In this document: positions 1-8,605 of the stretch, in pieces | Layout: every line of letters starts with the position of its first letter | Position numbering within the stretch: position 1 is the stretch's first letter | Source: Marinobacterium mangrovicola | Lineage (GTDB): Bacteria; Pseudomonadota; Gammaproteobacteria; Pseudomonadales; Balneatricaceae | DNA length: 64,000 nt | Assembly: GCF_004339595.1 (NCBI RefSeq) | Contig: NZ_SMFU01000014.1 | Location: forward strand, 62,001-126,000 | Direction of reading: 5' to 3' | Made by a program: the position numbers and the translations under genes | Notes under the pieces: generated by a model | Told to the model about the DNA's origin: nothing | What the model saw: the letters and a program-made list of their open reading frames with translations, nothing else | Database searches by the model: none

Positions 1-423
1 GTATAACGCTTCCAGCGCCTCCAGCAGATAGCTCTCCAGCAGCTCCCCTTCTTTACCGTCATTCAACAACTCGATCAGGATCAGATCAGATATATGCTGC
101 TGAACCCGGGTGGTAAAACCCGCCGGCACCAGCGCGGCAGCACTATACAGCCAGCCCAGCCCTTTGCGTTTTCTGGTCAGGGCTTTCAGCACAGATGCCA
201 GTGCGTACATCGGCGCCCAGAGCAGATTAACCGGCGCACGCAGCATATCCCAGCCCAGGGCTACACGGTTGGTGGCAATCGCACCGGGGTACTGGAAATG
301 GCGCCGGATAAACGCGGGAACCCGCGCACGGCAATCATTGAAGTAACGCTCAACACCTGAGTTGATCGCCTGTTCTATCTCGGCGCGGGAAAGCTGCTGC
401 TCAGGCGATATCTCTGTGGGCAT
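1..423 (-). CDS. Conserved hypothetical protein, C-terminal end cut by window edge (DUF6635-like)
   Basis: An uninterrupted minus-strand frame runs from an ATG at 423 to the left edge (141 codons, stop not reached). The protein starts MPTEISPEQQ and has a basic region with CRARVPAFIRRHF, followed by a segment rich in W, L and A (LGWDMLRAPVNLLWAPMY) that could lie in or on the membrane. This wording resembles the uncharacterised DUF6635 family, recalled from memory and not searched. It faces away from the zinc-ribbon gene at 691. No function can be assigned. Confidence 0.6.
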   Translation of the reverse strand, partial: MPTEISPEQQLSRAEIEQAINSGVERYFNDCRARVPAFIRRHFQYPGAIATNRVALGWDMLRAPVNLLWAPMYALASVLKALTRKRKGLGWLYSAAALVPAGFTTRVQQHISDLILIELLNDGKEGELLESYLLEALEALY

Positions 424-690
424 GATGATCGGTGTATCTCACTGCAGGTAGCCGCATTAAACCGCAAATGCGTATACCTGGCCAGAGCACTTAGAGGAGC
501 TGATCCGGCTGGCGGGAGCAACCGAGGGTAGCGTGACGTCGCCTTTCATCACGAATCAACTGCACCACGAATCAACTTTCCGGCGTTTGCGCACTACTGC
601 CACTATTCTTTACCAACATGTCTTTATCGGCATGCCGGTAAAAGAGTGGCAAAGCAGCTGTCCAGATAAACCACCGTCAGGAGACGCGTT
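424..690. promoter_or_regulatory. Intergenic region with a 12-bp direct repeat and a long hairpin
   Basis: This is a divergent intergenic region. The 12-mer CACGAATCAACT occurs at 550-561 and again at 566-577, a 16-bp period. Further on, the arms TGCCACTattcTTTACC (598-614) and GGTAAAAGAGTGGCA (637-651) can pair into a long imperfect hairpin about 40 bp before the gene at 691. A ribosome-binding site (AGGAGA) lies just before that ATG. The role of the repeats is unknown; an operator or a processed leader are both possible. Confidence 0.45.
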
Positions 691-1227
691 ATGGCTTTAA
701 TCCGATGCACGGACTGCAATCACGAGATATCTGATCAAGCCACCAGTTGCGTCCAGTGCGGCCGCCCGATCAAGGCAGAAGCAGACAGATCGAGTCCGCA
801 GCCTTCGAGCTTTTATAGCAGCGCCTGGGCCGCCGTAACCCGTTCGAAAACGCCGATCAATCTATTTGCTCTGGCGATGATGGCCTGCGCGGCAGTGCTG
901 GGGGTAAGCGCCAACAGCGTCAGCAACGCCTGCTCGCTGATCGCCTTCACTTATACGCTACATACTTTTCTGGCCGTTGCCGGTATGTTCTTTGTGACGC
1001 TGCTGTTCTGCCGCGCCGGTGTCTATCACCCGGATGATCTGGCAAAAGCCAAGCGGGATGGGCTTCAGGATCTAGGCAGGGACAAACCGCTGATTGCGGC
1101 GGGCCTGATCGTGCTGATGTTTTCCGCCTATGCTCTTTATCAGAACTCCCAGGGCACGCCCTCCTGCCAGGCGCCGGCAGCGGCCGAACAGAAGATTGAG
1201 AACCAAGGCAGAGCAACCAGCAGCTAA
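691..1227 (+). CDS. Zinc-ribbon membrane protein of unknown function
   Basis: 178 aa. The N-terminus has a short zinc-ribbon motif: Cys pair CTDC at about residues 6-9 and CVQC at 20-23. This is typical of small zinc-ribbon domains fused to membrane segments. Hydrophobic stretches follow at about 55-75, 88-110 and 133-150, suggesting three membrane helices. The C-terminal tail is polar. A good Shine-Dalgarno sequence (AGGAGACGCGTT) precedes the ATG. It is followed 47 bp later by a kinase-like gene on the same strand, but nothing links the two functionally. Family membership beyond the zinc ribbon is not recognised. Confidence 0.75.
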   Translation: MALIRCTDCNHEISDQATSCVQCGRPIKAEADRSSPQPSSFYSSAWAAVTRSKTPINLFALAMMACAAVLGVSANSVSNACSLIAFTYTLHTFLAVAGMFFVTLLFCRAGVYHPDDLAKAKRDGLQDLGRDKPLIAAGLIVLMFSAYALYQNSQGTPSCQAPAAAEQKIENQGRATSS

Positions 1228-1274
1228 CATCGAAAGACGACTAAAACCAAGCTACAGGGACCAACGGACTGAGC

Positions 1275-1778
1275 ATGAACACCGAGGGACAAACAGGAAC
1301 ACTTTTCTTTTTCTGCGGCAAGATGGGCGCGGGCAAATCCACGCAGGCCAAAGCGGTCGCCACAGAGAACAACGCGATACTGATTTCAGAAGATGAGTGG
1401 CTGGCGGCGCATTACCCAAACCAGATTCAAACCTTCGATGACTACCTGGCCCTGTCGAGAACCATCAAGCCGTTTATCCAGGCCCATGTCCAAAATATCC
1501 TCGCCACCGGCACCAGCGTGGTGATGGATTTTCCCGCCAACACGGTGAACCAGCGCGCCTGGTTTAAGGCGCTATGCAGTGACGCCGATTGCGAACATGA
1601 GATGCAGTTTCTGGATCTCACCGATGACCAGTGCCTGGCTCAGGTAGCGCAGCGGCGTCTTGAGCAGCCGGAGCGGGCTCACTTCGATACCGCCGAAGTG
1701 TTCGCCCATGTCACCCGGTTTTTCGAGCCGCCAGCGGCAGAGGAAAATCTCAATATCCTGCGTATAGAGCGTGGCTGA
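1275..1778 (+). CDS. Small P-loop ATPase/kinase (AAA_33 type)
   Basis: 167 aa. A Walker A motif GKMGAGKST sits near the N-terminus (about residues 15-23), directly after a hydrophobic beta-strand (LFFFCG). A segment VVMDFPANT further on resembles the strand with the catalytic Asp in small zeta-toxin/gluconate-kinase-like ATPases. The size and single domain fit the AAA_33 group of small nucleotide-binding kinases, whose substrates are mostly unknown. The stop codon abuts the ATG of the next gene (1779), so the two are very likely co-transcribed and perhaps translationally coupled. Confidence 0.75.
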   Translation: MNTEGQTGTLFFFCGKMGAGKSTQAKAVATENNAILISEDEWLAAHYPNQIQTFDDYLALSRTIKPFIQAHVQNILATGTSVVMDFPANTVNQRAWFKALCSDADCEHEMQFLDLTDDQCLAQVAQRRLEQPERAHFDTAEVFAHVTRFFEPPAAEENLNILRIERG

Positions 1779-2195
1779 ATGAAATGGGCCCTGCTCGTTT
1801 TATCATTGATTCCGACTCTTGCCGCTGCCGAAGAGCCGCAAAAAAAGCCGCTGCAGTTCCATCTCTGCTCCGCTTTCGTTGAACAGGCTAGCCTGGGAGA
1901 GCCGAACTCTTACGGCTGGCCGGTCTTTGTAAAACTGACGCCTGCAGGCAGCCAGAGTTTTGAAACCCTGACCCAGCACCATATCGGCAAGAAGGTGGAG
2001 ATACTGGCGGGCGGCCAGACTTTATTCCGCGCGCCCTTCTCCCGTCCGACCATCTCCGCTGCGGTTTCCAGTGGCGTACTACAACAGACGTTCAGCAGCC
2101 AGAAGATCGCTCACTCCTGGCTACCGATGCTGGAAAGATTACCTATCTCTCCATGCGGGCCGGCAAGCACCGATCAGGCTATTTGGGATCATTGA
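1779..2195 (+). CDS. Secreted protein resembling the SecD/SecDF P1 head domain
   Basis: 138 aa with a clear signal peptide (MKWALLVLSLIPTLAAA, cleavage after about residue 17). The mature part contains FVKLTPAGSQSFETLTQHHI followed by GKKVEILAGGQTLFRAPFSR. These match the pattern of the periplasmic head subdomain of SecD (a V.LT..G...F..LT pattern followed by G.....L.G......P). As a stand-alone domain it is not a Sec translocase subunit. Small secreted proteins of this type are known but uncharacterised. It starts immediately after the stop of the P-loop gene. Assignment is by eye from the motif pattern. Confidence 0.6.
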   Translation: MKWALLVLSLIPTLAAAEEPQKKPLQFHLCSAFVEQASLGEPNSYGWPVFVKLTPAGSQSFETLTQHHIGKKVEILAGGQTLFRAPFSRPTISAAVSSGVLQQTFSSQKIAHSWLPMLERLPISPCGPASTDQAIWDH

Positions 2196-2296
2196 ACCAC
2201 TAAAGTGATCTTCCGAAACCGGCTCGATAGGTTCGCCGGCAATGCGGTTGGTATCTTACTCCCTCTCGCTACTCTTTTTATGGGTACTCGTTCTCG

Positions 2297-3928
2297 TCAC
2301 TCGTTTTCGTTCAGGAAGCTAAGAGGAGATGTCTCAATAACGGGAGCACCTTTAATCCAGAGCAGATTAAACCGGTCACCCGCGCCCTTAACCATATAAT
2401 GGGTCTCCCAAGCGTCTGTTATGGTGACTCGTCCCAGCATACTTCGCTCAATGGGCGTGGTGCCCTCAAAAGGGCTACTGGCCAGTTGTGCCGATAATCC
2501 CGGGAACGCGGCCGAGCGATCGAGAAGATAATAGTCATGGTTAGCGCTTTTCAGGATCACGCGCCAGCCACCGTCTATCGGAATCGCCTTGGCTTGAGCG
2601 CCCCCCTCGTTAATCTCTGTCGCTGTATCTGCCAATGGCAGCGAGACCTTAGTCGGGTTAGTCGGCGCGCGATACTGCAGAACGGCTTCCGCTTTGGCGA
2701 TTTTTTCCAGGTCGGGTTTCTCCCATCCCGCCGCCAGAAAGCGGATGACAAAGTCGGCGCCGTGCAAACCTCCCGTTCCGATCTCCTCCAGTACCAGTGG
2801 GATGTCGAGAACCTCACCTTCAGCGTTGAAAAGTTCGAGTGTTTCTACCCCAATGATCTGCCCAAAATCTTCATTTGGCTGCTTATCGATATTCAGCTGA
2901 AGCTCCACTCGGCCAGCCTCCTCATCCACCGATAGCTGCCCTTCCGGGTTTGCAAACGGCGCGGTGACAGGCTCTAAAACAGGAAGCTGTTGCTGCTCGC
3001 TCGCCGTTTGCGGCAATTCCATTTCGAGAGCTTTAGTGCTGGCGATCAGCCGTGCAAGGCCTAGCCCACGTTTCAGGCTCAGTTCGACAGGAACAGACGC
3101 AGCATTATCAGCATGACGCACCGACAGCACGACCCGCACATTCGCCTGTCGGCCATGAGCTTCCACCTTCTGGCTACTGAGCAGTACCATCGACTCCACC
3201 CAACCGCCATCGCGGCTCAAGCGGACGCGCCCTTTAACGTCCGTGATCTGCGTCCTGATCCTATCAGAGCCAAGGGCAACAGCTAGTTCGGAGGCACCCG
3301 CTTCGCCGACCAGATCAACCGTGATCCCATCGCCATCCACCGCCTCTACCCTCAGGTTAAGGGGCGGCATTCCCTGGAAGCCCTGCACACTGACCTCGGC
3401 ACCCTTTTGCATCGGAATGGCGCGGGTCACCGCGGGCAGCATGATCTGCTGACGCATCTGCGCTTCCATCTCTTCACCTGCTTTCTCAAGCAGTCCATCC
3501 CAGGCCTCCTCGTTGACCGCCTTGATCGTCGTCTGCGAGTCTTCAATCGTCAGATCGAACCCGGCGCTCATCAGCTCTTTAACGGCTGGGCGATTGAAGG
3601 GGCCTCTGCCCGCACTGGTCATCATGTCATAGCCATCGGAGACGCTCATAAAACGGGGCTGCGCATGGATTTTCAGGGGCACCACCCCATCAACCCGATA
3701 GCGCAGCAGGCTCTGCAGACTGACTACATCCTCATACAGCGAAGGTTCCGCCCCCTCCTCTGTGATACGCATATGGAGATCGACACGATAGTCTCGGATG
3801 TCACCAGCCTGGGGGTTAAAGCTGAGCACTTCTGGGCGGCTCAAGCGGTAGGTCAGGAAAACGGCCAGTAGTAAGCCAAACAGCAGGATCACGCCAACAT
3901 AGCGGCGTGAAGGCGACTTCGGTTTCAT
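2297..3928 (-). CDS. Large membrane-anchored periplasmic protein, unknown function
   Basis: 543 aa. The N-terminus is basic (MKPKSPSRRY) and is followed by one hydrophobic segment (about residues 10-27, VGVILLFGLLLAVFLTY), so the protein is probably anchored in the inner membrane with a large periplasmic part. The rest is rich in beta-strand-like alternation (for example VEAVDGDGITVDLVGEAG and DVKGRVRLSRDGGWVESM), with no motif I recognise. It stands alone between the convergent secreted-protein gene (ending 2195) and the divergent sulfatase. No function is assigned. Confidence 0.65.
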   Translation of the reverse strand: MKPKSPSRRYVGVILLFGLLLAVFLTYRLSRPEVLSFNPQAGDIRDYRVDLHMRITEEGAEPSLYEDVVSLQSLLRYRVDGVVPLKIHAQPRFMSVSDGYDMMTSAGRGPFNRPAVKELMSAGFDLTIEDSQTTIKAVNEEAWDGLLEKAGEEMEAQMRQQIMLPAVTRAIPMQKGAEVSVQGFQGMPPLNLRVEAVDGDGITVDLVGEAGASELAVALGSDRIRTQITDVKGRVRLSRDGGWVESMVLLSSQKVEAHGRQANVRVVLSVRHADNAASVPVELSLKRGLGLARLIASTKALEMELPQTASEQQQLPVLEPVTAPFANPEGQLSVDEEAGRVELQLNIDKQPNEDFGQIIGVETLELFNAEGEVLDIPLVLEEIGTGGLHGADFVIRFLAAGWEKPDLEKIAKAEAVLQYRAPTNPTKVSLPLADTATEINEGGAQAKAIPIDGGWRVILKSANHDYYLLDRSAAFPGLSAQLASSPFEGTTPIERSMLGRVTITDAWETHYMVKGAGDRFNLLWIKGAPVIETSPLSFLNENE

Positions 3929-4447
3929 GAATTTACATCCTTGTACATCTAGCTATCGATAAAACGAACGTTCGGCGATAAAACAAGAGTTCAGCGAGGC
4001 AAACGGCGACAGTGCCAGGCACAGCACTTTTTGACGTTTAACCTTGCAACTCCATTGCTTACCCCGGACCGCATTCAGGAACGCGGCGACCGGTTCGAGC
4101 CCTTCTGTTACATCCCTTGTTCTCAGGCCAGGCAGTTAACGCGAGCGCTGGAGTCTAAACAGCCAGTTTTTGAATCACAACCGGAGCAAGGAGATCAGCG
4201 GTCATAGCGCCAGGCGCGGGGTAAACCTCAACCGCGCTTTCCATTACACCTGCGACCGGTCATAAAAACTCCCTAATCAATACGTTACATGACGCTTTTC
4301 TTCATACACCCATCACTTACATGGTCTAAGCTGATCTGGTGTGCTCATTTCAAAGAAAGGAATCTTGCGCTGGAGAGAACACCAAGCCGACTCTCTATCG
4401 CTAGGCGGTAGTTCCTAATTATTCGCAAATGGAATAGGAATGATTCG
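3929..4447. other. Long intergenic region between unknown anchored protein and sulfatase
   Basis: About 520 bp without a convincing gene. It must hold the divergent promoters of the anchored protein (minus) and the arylsulfatase (plus). Apart from a few short GC-rich inverted motifs near 4200-4260, I see no clear operator, terminator or RNA gene. A minus-strand open frame crossing 4345-4554 overlaps the sulfatase start and looks like chance. Confidence 0.4.
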
Positions 4448-6835
4448 ATGGGTATCAACTTCACCCTGCGATTTACCCGCGCCCGTTTGGCCGTGTTGAT
4501 CGCCGCCGCGCCTTTAAGCCTGTTCGCCACCGCCCAGGCCGCGGAAACGGCCATGGCCGCCCGAGATGGCCAGGCTGTGTTGCCCTACGCCGAGCAGAAG
4601 TTCTCCGGCAACCTGGGCACCACCTACAAGGACGCAGACGCGCCCCAGTTCCCCAAGCCGATCACCGCCCCCGAAGGTGCCCCGAACGTGCTGCTGGTGC
4701 TGCTGGATGATGTCGGCTTTGGCCAGTTTGCGGTGACCGGCGGCGAGGTACCCTCGCCCTCGCTGGACCAGCTGGCAGAAGAAGGCGTCACCTTCACCAA
4801 CTTCCATACCACGGCGCTCTGCTCGCCCACCCGTGCGGCACTGCTGACCGGACGCAACCATAACGTGTCAGGCACCGGCGTTATCACCGAGCTGGCTACC
4901 GGTTACGACGGCTACACCGGCATTATTCCCAAGGACACCGCCACCGTTGCCGAGGTGCTGCGCCAGAACGGTTACGTGACCTCCTGGATCGGCAAGAACC
5001 ACAACACCCCGATCTACGAAACCAGCAAGGCCGGCCCGTTCGATCACTGGCCCAACGGCCTGGGGTTCGATTACTTCTACGGTTTCATGGCCGGTGATAC
5101 AAACCAGATCCGCCCCTACCTGTTTGAGAACCAGACTCCCATAGGCACACCGGAAGAGGATGACTACTTCCTCAGTGTCGATCTGGCCGACCACACCATC
5201 AACTGGCTGAAAGAACTGGAAGCGATCCAGCCGGACAAACCCTGGTTCGCTTACCTTGCGCCCGCCGCAACCCACGCCCCGCACCAGGCGCCGAAAGAGC
5301 TGATCGACAAGTTCAAGGGCAAGTTCGATATGGGCTGGGATGCCTACCGTGAGCAGGTCATCGCGCAGCAGAAAGAGATGGGTATCATCCCTAAAGACAC
5401 CGATCTGACGCCACGCCCGGAAAGTCTGCCAGCCTGGGACAGCCTGAGCGCGGATCAGAAGAAGCTCTACGCCCGCATGATGGAGGTGTTCGCCGCCTAT
5501 GGCGAACATGTGGACCAGGAAGTGGGCCGTGTGCTCGATTACGTTAAAACCCTGCCCGATGCCGACAACACAATGATTATCTATATCGTCGGCGATAACG
5601 GCGCTTCAGCCGAGGGCGGCCTGGATGGCACGCTGAACGAGAACGCCTTCTTTAACGCTTACCTGATGACGCCGGAAGATATGCTGCCGCGTATCGACGA
5701 GATCGGTACCGAACTGCACTTCAACCACTTCCCGGCTGCCTGGGCCTGGGCCATGGGCACTCCGTTCCAGTGGACAAAACAGGTAGCTAGCCACCTGGGC
5801 GGCGTGCGCAACCCGATGGTGGTCAAATGGCCGGAACGCTATAACAAGGGCGGCGAGATCCGTCGGCAGTTCCTGCATGTCATCGATATCGCGCCGACCA
5901 TTCTCGCAGCAGCGGGCGTTGCCCAGCCACGTAGCGTCAACGGTACGGTTCAGACACCGATCCAGGGCAAGGACTTCCTCTCCACGCTGGTGGATGCCGA
6001 CGCCCCGGAAATTCGTACTACCCAGTACTTCGAAATGGTTGCCAACCGCGGTATGTATCAGGATGGCTGGTGGGCCGCGTCCCTCTCCTTCGAGCCTTGG
6101 GACCCGGTGCGCGGTGACTTCGATCCGTTCACGGCCGACTGGGAACTGTACAACCTGAAAGAAGACTTCTCTCAAGCTCATGACGTGGCCGCCGAAAACC
6201 CAGCCAAACTGGAACAGATGAAGGCACTCTGGTGGGCCCAGGCCTCCGCCAACAAGGCGCTGCCGCTGGACTGGCGCGGCGCCGAACGCTTCAGCGCCGA
6301 GTTTACCGGCAAGCCCAACCTGGCAAGCGGACGTGACGAGTTTGTCTACCAGGGCCCGCTGACCGGCCTGCCGGAATCCTCAGCGCCGGATCTGAAGAAC
6401 AAATCGTTCAGTGTCAGCGCCAAGGTCAACGTGGCAGAGAAAGCCAACGGCATGATCTTCACCCAGGGCGGCAACACCGGCGGCTGGGCGTTCTACCTGA
6501 AAGACGGTGTCCTGAAGGTTGCGCACAACTACATCGATGTTGAGGTTTATACCGTCGCGAGTGAAGCCGAGGTTCCCGCCGGCGAACATGAGCTGAAGAT
6601 GGAGTTCAGTTACGAAGGTGGCGACGAAATGGGTAAAGCCGGCTCGGTCAAACTGATGATCGATGGCCGCAACGCCGGTAGCGGCACCATTGAACGCACC
6701 ACACCGTTCAAATACTCGCTGTCGGAAAACCAGGATATCGGCGCCGATACCGGTACCCCGGTGACCTACGACTACACCCCGCCGTTCACCTTCCAGGGTT
6801 CTCTGGAGCAGGTGGTGGTTAACCTGAAGAAATAA
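4448..6835 (+). CDS. Secreted arylsulfatase (type I, formylglycine-dependent)
   Basis: 795 aa with a signal peptide ending near AQA|AE (about residue 31). The type I sulfatase signature CSPTRAALLTGR is present. Cys125 is the residue expected to be converted to formylglycine. The metal-binding Asp pair (LLDDVGFG) lies near residue 87, and a second metal site is suggested by IYIVGDNGASAEGG. The catalytic domain runs to about residue 600. The C-terminal 170 residues form a beta-rich region that looks like a laminin-G/concanavalin fold. It should hydrolyse sulfate esters in the periplasm or outside the cell; the substrate is unknown. No formylglycine-generating enzyme or anaerobic maturase is in the window. 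The gene is single and ends at a strong terminator. Confidence 0.9.
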   Translation: MGINFTLRFTRARLAVLIAAAPLSLFATAQAAETAMAARDGQAVLPYAEQKFSGNLGTTYKDADAPQFPKPITAPEGAPNVLLVLLDDVGFGQFAVTGGEVPSPSLDQLAEEGVTFTNFHTTALCSPTRAALLTGRNHNVSGTGVITELATGYDGYTGIIPKDTATVAEVLRQNGYVTSWIGKNHNTPIYETSKAGPFDHWPNGLGFDYFYGFMAGDTNQIRPYLFENQTPIGTPEEDDYFLSVDLADHTINWLKELEAIQPDKPWFAYLAPAATHAPHQAPKELIDKFKGKFDMGWDAYREQVIAQQKEMGIIPKDTDLTPRPESLPAWDSLSADQKKLYARMMEVFAAYGEHVDQEVGRVLDYVKTLPDADNTMIIYIVGDNGASAEGGLDGTLNENAFFNAYLMTPEDMLPRIDEIGTELHFNHFPAAWAWAMGTPFQWTKQVASHLGGVRNPMVVKWPERYNKGGEIRRQFLHVIDIAPTILAAAGVAQPRSVNGTVQTPIQGKDFLSTLVDADAPEIRTTQYFEMVANRGMYQDGWWAASLSFEPWDPVRGDFDPFTADWELYNLKEDFSQAHDVAAENPAKLEQMKALWWAQASANKALPLDWRGAERFSAEFTGKPNLASGRDEFVYQGPLTGLPESSAPDLKNKSFSVSAKVNVAEKANGMIFTQGGNTGGWAFYLKDGVLKVAHNYIDVEVYTVASEAEVPAGEHELKMEFSYEGGDEMGKAGSVKLMIDGRNAGSGTIERTTPFKYSLSENQDIGADTGTPVTYDYTPPFTFQGSLEQVVVNLKK

Positions 6836-6860
6836 GCTGCTCAGCCAAACACCAGACATA

Positions 6861-6894
6861 AAAACGGGCCTGCCGGTAACGACAGGCCCGTTTT
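6861..6894. terminator. Bidirectional rho-independent terminator
   Basis: A 12-bp perfect stem (AAAACGGGCCTG / CAGGCCCGTTTT) with a 10-nt loop, flanked by A and T runs. It lies between the converging sulfatase and HAD genes, so it can serve both strands. Confidence 0.9.
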
Positions 6895-6909
6895 CTTTTC
6901 ATGTAATGA

Positions 6910-7755
6910 TCAGGCCACGCCCGCATCACAGGCTTCACTTTCCAGCAAAGTCGGTTGCGCCAAAATCCGCTCGGCCAGCTCCACAAAGCCGAAGCCACCG
7001 TTCGCGCTGGTGATAAACCTGGGTTTGTGGCTCAGGCTCTCCAGAAACGGCTGGATGTTGGCCACGCCCACGGTGTTGCTGAACTGTTCGAACATCGCCA
7101 CGTCGTTACCGGAATCGCCGATAAACGCCACCTCCTGCTCGGCTATCAACCGACCCTGCTGAACAGACTCCTGCTCCAGCCAGGCCATCGCGGTGCTGGC
7201 CTTGTCGTAATCGCCGAGCCAGGCGTTGATATGGATGGAGCTCAGCCGCGCCTGAACGCCGGACTGATGCAGGAGGTTCAGCAACAGATGACGCTGCTGT
7301 GATGTCAGGTTCTGCTCCTGTCCCACATCGAAGGCTATATCGGTTTCGCGGTAGGTCTGATCGACGGTCATCCGCGCAAAACCCAGCTCAGCGAGCAGCT
7401 CCTCCTGCACCTCCAGCAGGCGCGCCCTGTTGGCTGTACGCTCCTCCTGCGACTGCATATAGCGGCGCTGCACATGGCCGTTGCTGTCCTTTTGCATCCA
7501 GAAGGCACCGTTCTCACCGATGACCGCCGCCACGGGCCAGGTTCTGACAATACAGTCGCACCAGCCGGCGCAGGCACCCGTAACGGGAATCACCTGAACA
7601 CCGGCCTTTTGCAGCTGTTCCAGCGCATTAAAGGTTGCAGCGGGCAGTCGCCCTTCCCAGGTCAGGGTATCGTCCACATCGGTAAACAGGTAACGCACGG
7701 AATGCTCCAGCTGCGCCGGCAAGGGGCTTGGCAGGGTTGAACGGTTTACGGGCAT
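6910..7755 (-). CDS. HAD-superfamily phosphatase (HAD-IIB, mannosylglycerate/sucrose-phosphate-phosphatase-like)
   Basis: 281 aa. Motif I is DVDDT (nucleophile Asp26, general acid Asp28). Motif IV is GDSGNDVAMF near residue 215. The large insertion between them (about residues 100-190) corresponds to the C2 cap of class IIB enzymes, so a small sugar- or glycerol-type phosphate is the likely substrate. It is the last gene of the minus-strand ABC transporter operon, beginning 1 bp after the stop of the EEP-family gene. This suggests it dephosphorylates something taken up by, or derived from, the transporter's substrate. The exact substrate cannot be read from the sequence. Confidence 0.8.
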   Translation of the reverse strand: MPVNRSTLPSPLPAQLEHSVRYLFTDVDDTLTWEGRLPAATFNALEQLQKAGVQVIPVTGACAGWCDCIVRTWPVAAVIGENGAFWMQKDSNGHVQRRYMQSQEERTANRARLLEVQEELLAELGFARMTVDQTYRETDIAFDVGQEQNLTSQQRHLLLNLLHQSGVQARLSSIHINAWLGDYDKASTAMAWLEQESVQQGRLIAEQEVAFIGDSGNDVAMFEQFSNTVGVANIQPFLESLSHKPRFITSANGGFGFVELAERILAQPTLLESEACDAGVA

Positions 7756-7756
7756 A

Positions 7757-8605
7757 TCAGGGTTCCAGAGTCAGTATCAAAGGCTGGTGATCGGAAAGAT
7801 CGGTGGCGGTATCAACGTAGAGATCGAGGGCATCTACATTCTGCAGCCAGAAGTAATCGCGGCAGTGCGGCCCTTCTGGCCATTGCGCGCTGTCGAAAAT
7901 GCCACAGGTGGGCGCATGGTCAGACTCAGGGCTCAAGCTACGCCAGGCATCACGCCAGCCCTGTTCGCTGATCCAGCCGTAATGATCGGAGCGGGAGTCC
8001 AGGTTCAAATCGCCGCAGATCAGCGTGCGCCCAGTGATAAAAGGAGCGGCAAAAATACCGGCCGCCCTTGCGCTCTGGCGCTCCTGCTCTATTCGTGCCA
8101 CCTGGTGAACGCGGTTGAGATAATCGAGTTGTCCCATTCGTTCGGCGCGATCATGAAACGCCAGGTGCGTATTCAGAATACGCAAAGGCGCGCCTCCGCA
8201 TTCAAGCAGCGTTTCCACGGCGCAACGGGGCGTGCGCAGCTCATTGCCCACTGAATCTGCGGCAATGCCCGGCAGCACGTGCACGCGCGAATCAAGCAAC
8301 GGCAGACGGGTCAGCGTCAGGTTGCCGAACTCGCGCCTCGTATCTTCGGTCTCCCCTGGCCAGCTGAGCGCCGCGCCCCAAACCGGAGTGTGATCGGGAA
8401 AAGCCTCGATCAACGCCTGCAACTGATCCCGCTGGCCCGCTGCCGTGTACTCGGGGAAATAGCGCGCGATCTCCTGCAGACAGATAACATCCAGCTCGCC
8501 CTGCTGCTTGAGGTAGTCACTGATACGCTGAATATCGATCACTCCATCGCAGCCGCGACCGCTCTGGATATTCCAGCTGAGTATCCGTATCGGCTGGTTC
8601 ATCAT
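7757..8605 (-). CDS. Endonuclease/exonuclease/phosphatase (EEP) family hydrolase
   Basis: 282 aa. Hallmarks of the EEP fold are present: LSWNIQSG near residue 10, a catalytic Glu in ICLQEI (about 43), GDLNLD near 200 and a C-terminal SDHQPLIL. No signal peptide is seen, so it should be cytoplasmic. EEP enzymes cleave phosphodiester or phosphoester bonds. Next to a UgpB-like importer a glycerophosphodiester or similar small organic phosphate is a reasonable guess, but this is inference. Its ATG overlaps the stop of the preceding permease gene by 4 bp, showing tight operon coupling. Confidence 0.8.
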   Translation of the reverse strand: MMNQPIRILSWNIQSGRGCDGVIDIQRISDYLKQQGELDVICLQEIARYFPEYTAAGQRDQLQALIEAFPDHTPVWGAALSWPGETEDTRREFGNLTLTRLPLLDSRVHVLPGIAADSVGNELRTPRCAVETLLECGGAPLRILNTHLAFHDRAERMGQLDYLNRVHQVARIEQERQSARAAGIFAAPFITGRTLICGDLNLDSRSDHYGWISEQGWRDAWRSLSPESDHAPTCGIFDSAQWPEGPHCRDYFWLQNVDALDLYVDTATDLSDHQPLILTLEP

